This document shows, in pieces, positions 17,067-26,354 of a stretch of 64,000 bases of DNA. Numbering within the stretch: position 1 is the first letter of the stretch; each line of letters begins with the position of its first letter. The stretch lies in NCBI RefSeq assembly GCF_008806375.1, contig NZ_WAAT01000001.1, forward strand, positions 24,870 to 88,869, read 5' to 3'. The notes below the pieces were generated by a model. The model was not told the origin of the DNA. It did no database searches and saw only the letters and a program-made list of their open reading frames with translations. The stretch comes from Pseudotamlana haliotis (GTDB taxonomy: Bacteria; Bacteroidota; Bacteroidia; Flavobacteriales; Flavobacteriaceae). A program made the translations under genes and the position numbers.

Positions 17067-17645
17067 TTACAAAACATCTAAAATAGAAATTCCAATATTT
17101 AGACTTCCTGCTTCATTATCATACACAAAGTATCCATGTGTTTGAAGAACTATAAAAACGTTTAAAGTATCATTACCTACAAATAATTTGTAACGCTGAA
17201 AAGTACCTGATAAACGTCCGCGGCCCAAAGCAAAAGATTTACCTAGCCCAGCATCAATCCCCATATTAAAAGTACCCTTATTAATAGGCATTAGTCTCAA
17301 ATTGGCAAAAACGGGAACAGTAACTAGCTTCCGAGATAAAATTGTAGAAACACCAGTATTGGCAGTTAGTCCAATCCATTCTTTATAATGTAAACCATAA
17401 CCTAAAATAGCCTCTACTCCATCAGGAATAAACCAGCTATCACTGTTTTCATAGCTCTCATTTTCCAAATAATCATCTCTATAGATATTTACTTGGAGCG
17501 GTAAAGAAAGATCTACCTGACTATAGGTGTATTTCTGATTAGTATGTATTTGAAAATCCTCCGAAGTAATATCTTGACCAAAAATAAAATTTGAAGAAAG
17601 CAAAAGAAATAATAAAATAAGACTTTTATAAAAAATTTTATTCAT
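17067..17645 (-). CDS. Exported beta-strand-rich protein, probable outer-membrane protein
   Basis: I do not recognise a named family. The 192-aa product starts with a clear signal peptide (hydrophobic run ending SNFIFGQ). The mature part alternates polar and hydrophobic residues, with Gly/aromatic turns such as AILGYGLHYKEWIGLTAN and NMGIDAGLGKSFALGRG, as in small outer-membrane barrels. It lies 17 bp downstream of the sulfurtransferase gene on the same strand and may share its transcript. The region just beyond its 3' end is the decayed DCC repeat. Confidence 0.6.
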   Translation of the reverse strand: MNKIFYKSLILLFLLLSSNFIFGQDITSEDFQIHTNQKYTYSQVDLSLPLQVNIYRDDYLENESYENSDSWFIPDGVEAILGYGLHYKEWIGLTANTGVSTILSRKLVTVPVFANLRLMPINKGTFNMGIDAGLGKSFALGRGRLSGTFQRYKLFVGNDTLNVFIVLQTHGYFVYDNEAGSLNIGISILDVL

Positions 17646-17662
17646 TGATAAAAAACAGCTTA

Positions 17663-18484
17663 TTATACATTAACCAAACTCCCCCACTCGGTCCAAGAAC
17701 CATCGTACACCTTAATATTATGGTATCCCGCAATGGTAGCTCCTAAAGCCAATACACAAGCAGTAATACCTGATCCACAAGAAAAAATAATAGGATCTTC
17801 TGGTTTAGCAAGACCTTCAAATGCTTTTTTAAGTGCTTCTTTCCCCTTTAGTTTTCCGTCTACTAATAAATCTGTAAAAGGTAAATTTACCGAATTAGGA
17901 ATAGTTCCCATGCGTAAACCTTCTCGGGGCTCGGGCACTTCACAATTGAATCTCCCAGAAGAACGTGCATCAATAATGTTATGCGACTTTGTTTCTGAAG
18001 CATTTTTAACATCTGGAAAAAACTGCATAAAGTTAGGCTGAAGTCTTGCCACAAAATCACCTTGTGCTCCTTGGTAAGCCTGATGCTTTTCAGTAGCATA
18101 ACTAGACTTTTTCCACTCAGGAAAACCTCCGTTTAAAACGGCTATATTTTCATAACCAAAAGCGTTAAACAACCACCAAACACGAGCGCTTGAATAAATA
18201 CCTTTATCATCATAAACCACAATAGCTGAGTCATTATTAATACCCAATTGGCGGGCTTCTTCTTGAAATTGAGCTTCAGAAGGAAACGCACTCGGAAAAG
18301 GATCGGCTACATTGCTAAACTTTTGCTTGATATCGAAAAAACGTGCCTTAGGAATTTGTTCTGAATCGGCGTCGAATACTTTCGCAATAGTACCATCTAA
18401 AATCACTAGATTTGAAGCCTCTAAATGCTCATGTAACCATGACACTGAAACTACCGGTTCTTCTATATTTATTTTAGCAGACAT
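17663..18484 (-). CDS. Two-domain rhodanese, SseA-type sulfurtransferase
   Basis: The 273-aa protein has two tandem rhodanese domains. The N-terminal one (about 10-130) is inactive and the C-terminal one (about 160-273) is catalytic. The active loop is CGSGITA with Cys236, which is the 3-mercaptopyruvate sulfurtransferase pattern rather than the thiosulfate type (CRKGVT). Conserved domain landmarks are DARSSGRF and YDGSWTEWG near the end. It is cytosolic. The symporter gene is upstream on the same strand and a small exported protein gene is downstream. Confidence 0.9.
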   Translation of the reverse strand: MSAKINIEEPVVSVSWLHEHLEASNLVILDGTIAKVFDADSEQIPKARFFDIKQKFSNVADPFPSAFPSEAQFQEEARQLGINNDSAIVVYDDKGIYSSARVWWLFNAFGYENIAVLNGGFPEWKKSSYATEKHQAYQGAQGDFVARLQPNFMQFFPDVKNASETKSHNIIDARSSGRFNCEVPEPREGLRMGTIPNSVNLPFTDLLVDGKLKGKEALKKAFEGLAKPEDPIIFSCGSGITACVLALGATIAGYHNIKVYDGSWTEWGSLVNV

Positions 18485-18515
18485 ACACTTAATACTTTTA
18501 ATTTTTCACTGCTAA

Positions 18516-19841
18516 CTATTTCACAGCCTCATAATTATCATCCCATTCCTCAGGTTTCGGGTCATGTAATTTCCCTAAAGACTTCGCTACTATCATAGAG
18601 ACAGTGGCATCACCAGTGACATTTACAACGGTTCTTAGCATATCTAGAGGTCTATCTACAGCGAAAATTAAAGCTATACCTATTGGCAATAATTCCGCAG
18701 GAAACCCAATGGATTCCAATACAATTACAAGCATCACCAAACCAGCACTTGGCACAGCAGCACTTCCTATAGACGCTAATAAAGCTGTAGCTATAATGAC
18801 CAATTGATTTGAAAAGGTTAAGCCTTCTGGCCAGATTACTTGCATGATAAAAACGGCAGCTATCCCTTGATACAGACTTGTTCCGTCCATATTTACTGTT
18901 GCTCCAACAGGCAATACAAAACCCGAAACTTCTTTATCTACACCCAAATGTTCTTCAACACGTTCCATAGTTACAGGTAAAGTTGCCGCACTACTACTGG
19001 TTGAAAAGGCCAATAATTGCGCCGGACTTATTTGTTTTAAAAACCACATTGGAGATTTTTTCACATAAACACCTATTAGTAATAAGTAAAAACAAATCAT
19101 TAATAACAATCCGCCTATCACACAAAACGCGTAAAACAACAGTTTAATGAGTATTTCAACATCGTCAAAAGCAATGATAACGTTTGCTAGAAGTGCAAAA
19201 ACAGCATAAGGCGCAAAAAGCATGATTAAATCTACCATTTTCATCACAACATCGTTCAATGAATCAAAGAAATCTACCAATGGTTTGGCTTTCTTTTCAC
19301 CAATTAGCAACAAACAGATCCCAACAAATAGTGCAAAAAATATGATTTGAAGCATAGAAGCCTCGGCGAACGACTTAAAAATATTACTTGGAAAAATATC
19401 CACTAAAGCCTGTAAAGGTCCTGCATCTTTTTGCGCATTAGCTTTCATGAGCTTATCGGTTACACCTGCATCATTTTCGTATTTCAATTTGATTTTTTCA
19501 ATGGTATCTTGAGGCATACCATCCCCTGGTTTTACGACATTAACAATGCTTAAACCAATAATAATAGCAACTACAGTAGTTCCTATATAAATCCCAATGG
19601 TTCTTAATCCCATGGATTTTATTTTTGAAATGTCTTTTAAATCTGAAATTCCTTTAATCAAAGAAGCCAAAATTAAAGGTACCGCAATAAGTTTAAGAAG
19701 GTTAATAAATATCGTCCCAAAAGGCGCAATCCAATCGGAGACAAATCCTTTTCCGCCATCAATTGAATTCATAATGAAGCCAAAAATGACTCCTAAAACC
19801 ATTCCGATAATTATCTTCCAGTGCAGTGCTAATTTTTTCAT
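18516..19841 (-). CDS. Dicarboxylate/amino acid:cation symporter (DAACS family)
   Basis: This is a sodium- or proton-coupled transporter for C4-dicarboxylates or acidic amino acids, in the GltP/DctA/GltPh family. The two re-entrant loop signatures are present: STSSSAATLPVTMERVEE (HP1) and GSAAVPSAGLVMLVIVL (HP2). The TM7 motif GATVNMDGTSLYQG and the TM8 region (AVDRPLDMLRTVVNVTGDA) carrying the substrate-binding Asp and Asn are also present. Eight or so hydrophobic segments span the 441 residues. The substrate cannot be decided from these motifs alone. The rhodanese gene follows 31 bp downstream. Confidence 0.92.
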   Translation of the reverse strand: MKKLALHWKIIIGMVLGVIFGFIMNSIDGGKGFVSDWIAPFGTIFINLLKLIAVPLILASLIKGISDLKDISKIKSMGLRTIGIYIGTTVVAIIIGLSIVNVVKPGDGMPQDTIEKIKLKYENDAGVTDKLMKANAQKDAGPLQALVDIFPSNIFKSFAEASMLQIIFFALFVGICLLLIGEKKAKPLVDFFDSLNDVVMKMVDLIMLFAPYAVFALLANVIIAFDDVEILIKLLFYAFCVIGGLLLMICFYLLLIGVYVKKSPMWFLKQISPAQLLAFSTSSSAATLPVTMERVEEHLGVDKEVSGFVLPVGATVNMDGTSLYQGIAAVFIMQVIWPEGLTFSNQLVIIATALLASIGSAAVPSAGLVMLVIVLESIGFPAELLPIGIALIFAVDRPLDMLRTVVNVTGDATVSMIVAKSLGKLHDPKPEEWDDNYEAVK

Positions 19842-20093
19842 GTAATATTTTGGTGGGTTTTCAAGCCCGAAGATAAGTATTTTTAAAAATTTTTGAATTC
19901 CAAACCTAATAAATTTGCGAATTTGACTGCTGTTGATTTTAAATTGAAAGAAGAACGAAATATTCTATCTTTAGGTGTAGGTACGATAATCTGGAAAATG
20001 TAATAGAAGTAGAAATAAAAGGTTTTCACTTTTAAAGAAAATTTTAAGTCGATGTAACAACCTTCTTATACAGCCGTATTCTAACATTCATAT

Positions 20094-20161
20094 GTTCTCG
20101 ACTCCGCTCGAACACCGTTGCTGAAGTTCTTTGCTTATGGTGTTCGAGCGTAGTCGAGAAC
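20094..20161. repeat. Large inverted repeat, 23-bp arms
   Basis: Arms 20094-20116 (GTTCTCGACTCCGCTCGAAC...) and 20139-20161 are reverse complements at 22 of 23 positions with a 22-bp spacer. No T-run follows. The core CTCGACTNCGCTCGAACACC resembles dispersed palindromic repeats of flavobacterial genomes (recall only). It is probably a REP-like unit. Confidence 0.7.
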
Positions 20162-20280
20162 CTGTATTCTATATAATAAATCTGAACATTTATTTCAAAA
20201 CCGTTTGGTTACGTCAAAGAAATCGAGCACCGGTGAAATTGATGTTCCCTACGGTCTTCTTCGCAGTTGAGAAGCAGTAA

Positions 20281-20382
20281 TTACTCGGACTTCAAGATGA
20301 TTATGATATTGAAGAAGAACAGCTTAAAAAGCACGTAGAATTTAATGATATCAAACAGCACGATAGCAAAAACGTGGCTTAA
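20281..20382 (+). other. Possible 3' remnant of a lost gene
   Basis: After a stop at 20278-20280 the frame is open for 33 codons and ends at TAA 20380-20382. It reads like a real hydrophilic C terminus (LLGLQDDYDIEEEQLKKH, then FNDIKQHDSKNVA). There is no start codon and no match I can name. It may be the tail of a deleted gene, or chance. Confidence 0.3.
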
Positions 20383-20403
20383 GGCTCAAAATTCACAAAC
20401 ATG

Positions 20404-20549
20404 CCTAGCCCCGATTGAAATGGCATCCTTTTTTGTGTCTATTCCGAAACTACAATGAAGTACTGATTTTAGATATTAGCAGACACATAAGACCTGGTAC
20501 TAAACAAAATCAGCACAAAAAAGATATAGTGTAAAGCGGGAAATAGCTT
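20404..20549 (-). repeat. Structured 3'-UTR repeat after aroC (copy 1)
   Basis: The plus strand reads GATTGAAATGGCATCCTTTT...AAAAAAGATATAGTGTAAAGC. The outer arms CCTTTTTTGTG (20428-20438) and CACAAAAAAG (20514-20523) pair. The same two conserved blocks occur at 34442-34538, again directly after the stop of a minus-strand gene. It may serve as a terminator or a conserved RNA element. Here the internal loop is about 75 nt, longer than in copy 2, with its own small hairpin. Confidence 0.55.
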
Positions 20550-21611
20550 CTAATGATACATTTTATTAACCAAAAAGAAATCTGCTATCACTAAGGCTGC
20601 CATAGCTTCAACGATAGGCACGGCGCGTGGTACTACACAAGGGTCATGACGTCCTTTACCTTGCATTTCAACAGTGTTTCCTTCTTTGTCTATAGTTTCG
20701 TATTTCTGAATAAGTGTGGCAACCGGTTTGAAGGCTACACTGAAATAAATATCCATACCGTTACTTATACCTCCTTGAATGCCACCTGAAAAGTTCGTTT
20801 TTGTAGAACCATCGTTATTGAATTTATCGTTATGATCGCTTCCATACATGGTGCTTCCTTCAAAACCACTGCCGTACTCAAAACCTTTTACGGCGTTGAT
20901 TGAAAGCATGGCTTTACCTAGTTCGGCATGTAATTTATCGAAAACAGGCTCTCCAAGACCAGCAGGTACATTTTTTATCACGCAGCTTACAATACCACCA
21001 ACGGTATCTCCTTTTCCGCGCACTTCTTTAATATAACCTTCCATTTTGGTAGCCATATCTTGATCTGGACAACGTACAATATTAGATTCTACTTTTGTAA
21101 GGTCTAACTCGTTGTAAGGCTTGTCTAATTTCATAGCACCAACACCAGAAACATAGGCCGTAAACTCAATGCCCTTAAGCATTTGCTTGGCAATGGCTCC
21201 AGCAACCACACGACATGCGGTTTCACGTGCAGAACTGCGTCCGCCACCACGGTAATCACGTACCCCGTATTTTTTATCGTAGGTATAATCGGCGTGACTT
21301 GGACGGTAACTGTCCTTAATATGTGAATAATCGTGAGATTTTTGGTTGGTATTTTCAATAACGAAGCCAATTGAGGTTCCTGTAGTTACCCCTTCAAAAA
21401 TCCCTGAATGGAATTTTACGGTATCCGGCTCTTTTCGTTGCGTTACAATGGCCGATTGCCCTGGTTTACGCCTATCTAATTCATTTTGTATTGCTTCTAA
21501 ATCTAATTCGATTCCAGCAGGACAGCCGTCAATAACACCTCCTAAAGCAGGTCCGTGAGATTCACCGTAAGTTGTTAAATTAAATAGTTTTCCGAAGGAA
21601 TTACCAGCCAT
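20550..21611 (-). CDS. aroC: Chorismate synthase
   Basis: This enzyme makes the last step of the shikimate pathway, 5-enolpyruvylshikimate-3-phosphate to chorismate, and uses reduced FMN. The family's conserved blocks are all present: [20 protein letters not shown] at the start, GRRKPGQS-like [36 protein letters not shown] for FMN and phosphate binding, and [19 protein letters not shown] near the C terminus. Length is 353 aa, normal. It is a single gene with a divergent neighbour (LpxH-like); its 3' end abuts a structured repeat. Confidence 0.97.
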   Translation of the reverse strand: MAGNSFGKLFNLTTYGESHGPALGGVIDGCPAGIELDLEAIQNELDRRKPGQSAIVTQRKEPDTVKFHSGIFEGVTTGTSIGFVIENTNQKSHDYSHIKDSYRPSHADYTYDKKYGVRDYRGGGRSSARETACRVVAGAIAKQMLKGIEFTAYVSGVGAMKLDKPYNELDLTKVESNIVRCPDQDMATKMEGYIKEVRGKGDTVGGIVSCVIKNVPAGLGEPVFDKLHAELGKAMLSINAVKGFEYGSGFEGSTMYGSDHNDKFNNDGSTKTNFSGGIQGGISNGMDIYFSVAFKPVATLIQKYETIDKEGNTVEMQGKGRHDPCVVPRAVPIVEAMAALVIADFFLVNKMYH

Positions 21612-21695
21612 AATAAATATTTTTTGCTAAAGTAAATCTATTCTTAGAAATACGAAAACTAAAAAACACCATACTAGGTAATTATTAGCATTTCG

Positions 21696-21749
21696 GCTTA
21701 ACAATAGCTTAACAATATTCTCATAATTAGATAATTATGAGATAATATT
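21696..21749. promoter_or_regulatory. Tandem repeat plus inverted repeat between divergent genes
   Basis: GCTTAACAATA occurs twice in tandem (21696-21706, 21707-21717). It runs into an inverted repeat: AATATT-CTCATAATT (21714-21728) against AATTATGAG-AT-AATATT (21733-21749). It lies between aroC and the LpxH-like gene, transcribed away from each other, so it could be an operator. No factor can be named. Confidence 0.4.
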
Positions 21750-21796
21750 CAAATCATACTAAAGTTGGTAATTTATGTAATCAAAAACTAAAGCCA

Positions 21797-22645
21797 TTGA
21801 TTATTAAACGAAAAATAGAAATTGCAGTGATTTCCGATGTTCATTTAGGCACTTATGGTTGCCATGCTAAGCACTTACTCACCTATTTAAATAGTATCGC
21901 GCCCAAAAAACTCATTCTTAATGGCGATATTATTGATATTTGGCAATTTAGCAAACGTTATTTCCCAAAAGCCCACTTAAAAGTCATAAAAAAAATCATG
22001 TCTATGGCCGCCAACGGCGTTGAAGTCGTGTATATCACGGGAAACCATGATGAAATGCTCAGGAAATTTAGCAATACCACGATTGGAAACGTTTCGATAG
22101 TCGATAAATTGGTTTTAGAGCTTGATGGTAAAAAAGCATGGTTTTTTCATGGCGATGTGTTTGATATTTCCATTCAAAATGCCAAGTGGCTCGCTAAACT
22201 TGGTGGCTATGGTTATGATTTACTTACCCTACTTAACCGCATGGTTAATTGGTATTTAGAAAAACGTGGCAAAGAGCGTTATTCTTTATCTAAAAGGGTT
22301 AAAAATGGTGTAAAAGGTGCTTTAAAATACATAAATGATTACGAAAAGGTGATTTCTGAAATTGCCATAGAAAACGGCTATGACTATGTGATTTGCGGAC
22401 ATGTCCATCAACCAAAAATGTCTTACATAGAAAACAAACAAGGTAAAACCACCTATTTGAATTCTGGTGACTGGGTAGAGAATTTTACGGCTTTAGAGTA
22501 TCAATTTAAGCGTTGGAAAATTTACAATTTCAACAAAGACAAATTAGCTCCCTTTATTGTACATGATGATTTTGCCGAAATGGAAATGAAAGATTTAATC
22601 GCCGCCATAACTATTGTTGGTCAGGATGAAAAGCTGAAATTCTAG
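21797..22645 (+). CDS. UDP-2,3-diacylglucosamine diphosphatase-like metallophosphoesterase
   Basis: This calcineurin-like phosphoesterase has the five metal motifs in order: SDVHLG, NGDIIDIW, GNHDE, WFFHGDVFD and GHVHQP. The early motif spacing and the DIW after the second motif are those of the LpxH family, which cleaves UDP-diacylglucosamine to lipid X in lipid A synthesis. Members of this subgroup of about 270-280 aa in Bacteroidota are not all proven LpxH enzymes. The start is TTG at 21797; no in-frame ATG lies upstream near it. The protein is probably cytosolic at the inner membrane. Confidence 0.82.
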   Translation: MIIKRKIEIAVISDVHLGTYGCHAKHLLTYLNSIAPKKLILNGDIIDIWQFSKRYFPKAHLKVIKKIMSMAANGVEVVYITGNHDEMLRKFSNTTIGNVSIVDKLVLELDGKKAWFFHGDVFDISIQNAKWLAKLGGYGYDLLTLLNRMVNWYLEKRGKERYSLSKRVKNGVKGALKYINDYEKVISEIAIENGYDYVICGHVHQPKMSYIENKQGKTTYLNSGDWVENFTALEYQFKRWKIYNFNKDKLAPFIVHDDFAEMEMKDLIAAITIVGQDEKLKF

Positions 22646-22647
22646 CT

Positions 22648-25566
22648 TTAAATTAATGCTTCTTTTAATATGGTTATTGGATGCTTAGCCTCACGTTGGG
22701 CGCCATCCTTAATTTGATGCCTGCAACTGGTACCATTTGCTGCGATAATAATACCTGCTGAAGCTTTTCGAACAGCTGGCAACAAAGTTTGCTCACCTAC
22801 TTGCATGCTCAACTCATAATGTTCTTTCTCAAAGCCAAAACTACCCGCCATACCACAACAACCACTTGGAATAATGGTCGCTTTATAATTAAGCGGCAGG
22901 TTTAACAAAGTGAAGGTTGACATTTGATTACTTAATGCCTTTTGATAACAATGACTGTGAATTTTGATAACTTGAGTATTTGTTTGGAATTGTTTTACTG
23001 AAATATTGCCTTTTTCAAGTTCTGAATGTAGAAAATCTTCAATGATATAGGTGTTTTTGGCAATACTTTTCGCAGATTCCACATCATCGGCGAGCATTAA
23101 ATATTCATCTTTAAAAGTATAAATTGCTGAAGGCTCAATGCCTAACAGAGGGGTTTCTTCTGAAATATAATCCTTAAAAGCATTCACATTATTATTTGCA
23201 CATACTTTTGCTTGATCTAAAAATCCTTTTGAAATAAAAGCGCGACCAGATTCATCATGTTTTATGAATTCAACTTTGTAATTTAAAGTCTCCAACAATT
23301 CAATAGCATCAATTCCAATGGAAGATTCTAAAAAATTGGTAAACTCATCAACAAATAAATAGACTGTTTTAATATATTTTTTTGATGATGTTTCTACTTT
23401 TAAACTATCAATATGCTGATTTAAACTTTTAGCTGATAATAAAGGCATGCTTCGACCATTGGCGATACCTAAGGTCTTTTTTATTACTCCGGAAGTTATT
23501 TTATTTTCAAAAAAGAAATTGGTTAGCCCTGGAAACTTGGAAGCGAGTTGGTTTACTTTATTATTGTAAGCAAATAGTTTGGTACGTAAATCTGTGCCGT
23601 TTTCCTTTTGATATTGATATAAAAATTCGGCTTTCATTACTGAAATATCTACCGTACTCGGACACTCATTTAAACAGCCTTTACAACTCAAACATAAATC
23701 GAGGACCTCTTTTAACTCTTCATGATTAAAAGGGTTTTTACCGGTTTCGGTGTTCGTTAAAAATTCACGTAAAGCATTGGCACGTGCACGGGTGCTGTCT
23801 TTTTCATTCCTTGTGGCTCGGTAACTCGGACACATAGTACCGCCCATTTCTGGAGATTTTCTACAATCGCCACTACCATTACATTTTTCCGCTTGACGTA
23901 AAATACCCTCTGAATGTGAAAAATCTAAAAGCGTTTCAATCTCTGGTTCTTTTCGGTCAGCTTCATAGCGCAAAGCTTCATCCATAGGAAAGGCATTTAC
24001 AATTTTACCTTGATTGAAAATATTCTCAGGATCAAAAACCGTTTTTATACGTTTTACAATCTCATAATTTTCTTCACCTATTATTAAAGGTATAAACTCG
24101 GCGCGCACAATGCCATCACCATGTTCTCCAGACATCGAGCCGCCATATTTTTTTACTAAATGCGCCACATCAGTAGTTATTTTTCGAAATAACTTGACAT
24201 CTTCACTCACTTTTAGGTTTAAAACTGGTCGTAAATGCAGCTCCCCTGCTCCCGCATGGGCATAATAAATGGCTTTTTGGTTATAACCATCCATAATGGC
24301 TGTGAAATCATTAATATAATTGGCAAAATCAGGTAAAGTCACCGCAGTATCTTCAATACAGGCGGCAGATTTAGTATCTCCGATAATATTTCCTAATAAG
24401 CCTAAGCCTGCTTTTCTTAATTCGATGGCTTTATCGATGTCTTCGTCAAAAAGAATGACATTAGCATAACTTAAACCTTCCTTAGTCAAATCATCCATTA
24501 ATCGATTGGCCGCTTCTAAAACTGCTTCTCGATTTTCAGCTTTAAGCTCACACATTAATATGGCTTCAGGGTCATCGACTATAAATTGTCTGTTTTCCTG
24601 CTGCTTCAAATTGTTTTTAGTACAATCTAATATGGTTTTATCCATCATTTCGCACATGTACAAATGGTGTTGCATACATGTGGTTACGGCTGTTAAGGAA
24701 TCTTCAATGGATTTAAAATGTGCTGCCACCATAATGCGTTCACTTGGTGGTAAAACATCTAATTTTAAAGTGATTTCGGTTGTAAACGCTAGGGTGCCTT
24801 CACTTCCTGACAACAACTTACAAAAATTAAATGGCTTCTGAGCCCCTTCAAAAACTTCAGAATCGATTAACAGGTCTATGGCATAGCCTGTGTTTCTTCG
24901 GTGTATTTCTGGTTTAGGGAAGTTATCGTGAATCTGCTCTTGAACCGCTTTATCTGATAATTCATTACAAATAGACTTATAAATTGTACCTTCTAAAGTA
25001 TTTAGTGCTTGTTTTTCTTTAAATTGAGTGGGAGTCAACGCTCCAAAAACAGCATCTGCTCCATCACTTAAAATAGTTTTTAACTCTAAAACTTTATCAC
25101 GAGTTACACCGTATTGAATCGAGGTTGTTCCTGAGGAATTATTTCCTACCATACCACCAATCATACAGCGATTTGATGTTGAAGTATCAGGAGAAAAAAA
25201 CAATCCATAAGGTTTTAAAAACAAGTTTAACTCGTCTCTAACCACACCTGGTTCCACGGTTACCGTTCGATCTCCTTCATTAACACTAATAATTTTTGTA
25301 AAGTGTTTGGACACATCAACTACAATCCCGTCACCAACACATTGTCCGGCCAAGGATGTTCCTGCCGTTCTAGGAATTAAGGTACACTTTGTTTCCTTCG
25401 CAAAAGCAATGAGTTTTTTAATGTCATTGGTGTTTTTTGGATACGCGACCGCCATTGGCAACTTCCTATACACCGAAGCATCAGTAGCATAAATGGCTTT
25501 CATTAAATCATCATAAAAGAGTTCTCCAGATAATTCCGATTTTAAGGTACTCAATGTCATATTCAT
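22648..25566 (-). CDS. FAD-linked oxidase fused to Fe-S / CCG domains (YdiJ-like dehydrogenase)
   Basis: This is a large flavoprotein dehydrogenase for a 2-hydroxy acid. The N-terminal FAD-binding type 4 domain (about 25-240) has RTAGTSLAGQCVGDGIVVDV. The FAD-oxidase C-terminal domain spans about 260-530 (HAGAGELHLRP, SGEHGDGIVRAE). It continues into a ferredoxin-like part with CLSCKGCLNECPS and an upstream Cys group (EKCNGSGDC). The C-terminal CCG-type region has SHCYQKAL and PSGCCGMAGSFGFEKEHYE. The 972-aa length and the order of domains are those of the YdiJ / D-2-hydroxyglutarate or D-lactate dehydrogenase group. The substrate is not fixed by sequence. It converges on the LpxH-like gene with a 2-bp gap between stops. 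Confidence 0.88.
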   Translation of the reverse strand: MNMTLSTLKSELSGELFYDDLMKAIYATDASVYRKLPMAVAYPKNTNDIKKLIAFAKETKCTLIPRTAGTSLAGQCVGDGIVVDVSKHFTKIISVNEGDRTVTVEPGVVRDELNLFLKPYGLFFSPDTSTSNRCMIGGMVGNNSSGTTSIQYGVTRDKVLELKTILSDGADAVFGALTPTQFKEKQALNTLEGTIYKSICNELSDKAVQEQIHDNFPKPEIHRRNTGYAIDLLIDSEVFEGAQKPFNFCKLLSGSEGTLAFTTEITLKLDVLPPSERIMVAAHFKSIEDSLTAVTTCMQHHLYMCEMMDKTILDCTKNNLKQQENRQFIVDDPEAILMCELKAENREAVLEAANRLMDDLTKEGLSYANVILFDEDIDKAIELRKAGLGLLGNIIGDTKSAACIEDTAVTLPDFANYINDFTAIMDGYNQKAIYYAHAGAGELHLRPVLNLKVSEDVKLFRKITTDVAHLVKKYGGSMSGEHGDGIVRAEFIPLIIGEENYEIVKRIKTVFDPENIFNQGKIVNAFPMDEALRYEADRKEPEIETLLDFSHSEGILRQAEKCNGSGDCRKSPEMGGTMCPSYRATRNEKDSTRARANALREFLTNTETGKNPFNHEELKEVLDLCLSCKGCLNECPSTVDISVMKAEFLYQYQKENGTDLRTKLFAYNNKVNQLASKFPGLTNFFFENKITSGVIKKTLGIANGRSMPLLSAKSLNQHIDSLKVETSSKKYIKTVYLFVDEFTNFLESSIGIDAIELLETLNYKVEFIKHDESGRAFISKGFLDQAKVCANNNVNAFKDYISEETPLLGIEPSAIYTFKDEYLMLADDVESAKSIAKNTYIIEDFLHSELEKGNISVKQFQTNTQVIKIHSHCYQKALSNQMSTFTLLNLPLNYKATIIPSGCCGMAGSFGFEKEHYELSMQVGEQTLLPAVRKASAGIIIAANGTSCRHQIKDGAQREAKHPITILKEALI

Positions 25567-25638
25567 ATATAATAATAGTAGGCTGAAAATGTATTCTTCT
25601 CATTTATTGTGGCAATAAAATTCCTTTAGCGATTGCGG

Positions 25639-25661
25639 AATATACTAAATTTAAGTATATT
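25639..25661. promoter_or_regulatory. Perfect 8-bp inverted repeat in a divergent intergenic region
   Basis: AATATACT (25639-25646) and AGTATATT (25654-25661) are exact reverse complements with a 7-bp spacer. The repeat lies 27 bp before the start of the small barrel-like protein gene and 72 bp from the divergent dehydrogenase start. Operator-like; AT-rich chance is possible. Confidence 0.3.
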
Positions 25662-25688
25662 TAAACTATTAATTAAACTTAAGAACTT

Positions 25689-26138
25689 ATGAAAAAATTT
25701 ACATTATTATTAGTTTTCACCCTTATACTAAGCGCCTCAACTGTATTTGGACAAGCACGAAAAGAGTTAAACTTTGGCTTAATTGGGGTGAATTATGAAA
25801 TACCTATTCATAAAGACATCACCATTGCACCTGCTGTAGCCACTGATTTAGATTTAGATTGGATTAATCTAGGTGTAAAAGCAAATTACTATTTCGATAA
25901 TCTATTTGGTATCACTGATGATGCGTGGGACGTTTATGGTGGTGCTAATGCTGGTTATGCAATCTATAATGGTCATAACGATGATTATGATAACGATCAT
26001 CACGACAGCAGCTTTGATGTTGGCTTACAAGTTGGAGGCCGTTGGTTCTGGAATGAAAAATGGGGTGTGTACGCCGAAATAAGTGGCGGTAGTACCATTG
26101 GTGCTATACCTTCTATTGGAGTGACCATGAAATTATAA
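25689..26138 (+). CDS. Small exported outer-membrane-beta-barrel-like protein
   Basis: The 149-aa product has a signal peptide (ending STVFGQA). Its mature domain alternates hydrophobic and polar residues and ends in a Gly/aromatic pattern (GGRWFWNEKWGVYAEISGG, then IGVTMKL) typical of an eight-stranded barrel. A His/Asp-rich loop near residue 100 (HNDDYDNDHHDSSFD) might bind metal or be a surface turn. I cannot name a family. The gene has its own strong terminator 22 bp downstream, so it is a single-gene transcript. Confidence 0.6.
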   Translation: MKKFTLLLVFTLILSASTVFGQARKELNFGLIGVNYEIPIHKDITIAPAVATDLDLDWINLGVKANYYFDNLFGITDDAWDVYGGANAGYAIYNGHNDDYDNDHHDSSFDVGLQVGGRWFWNEKWGVYAEISGGSTIGAIPSIGVTMKL

Positions 26139-26160
26139 TACAACACACAAAATAATAGTA

Positions 26161-26196
26161 AACTGCCTAAAATATGATTTTAGGCAGTTTTTTTTT
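26161..26196 (+). terminator. Rho-independent terminator of the barrel-like gene
   Basis: A perfect 12-bp stem AACTGCCTAAAA (26161-26172) pairs with 26178-26189 around a 5-nt loop, followed by a 9-nt T-run (26188-26196). Confidence 0.9.
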
Positions 26197-26354
26197 GCCA
26201 CTTGTTTTACTAACGCCTAAAATCAAGTAAACTATCAGATTGTTTTGCTTAAACTTTCCTTCGTACGATGTCCTATGATATTTGGTATATAGCCTGACAT
26301 TCAAATTTTCCATATATTTAACTAAAATATTAATCAGTCATTAAACATAAAATC

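Larger units (their letters stand above)
19842..20549. other. 708-bp gene-free region rich in repeats and remnants
   Basis: No complete gene is seen. The region holds a 23-bp-arm palindrome (20094-20161), a short orphan open stretch (20281-20382), and a structured repeat abutting the aroC stop (20404-20549). The first 250 bp are AT-rich and must contain the symporter promoter; no clear TAnnTTTG box could be assigned. Confidence 0.6.

Noticed and set aside
16620-17655. Shared 15-bp word TTCATTGATAAAAAA at 16620 and 17641
   Set aside because: It is AT-rich and the second copy overlaps a start codon; chance is likely.
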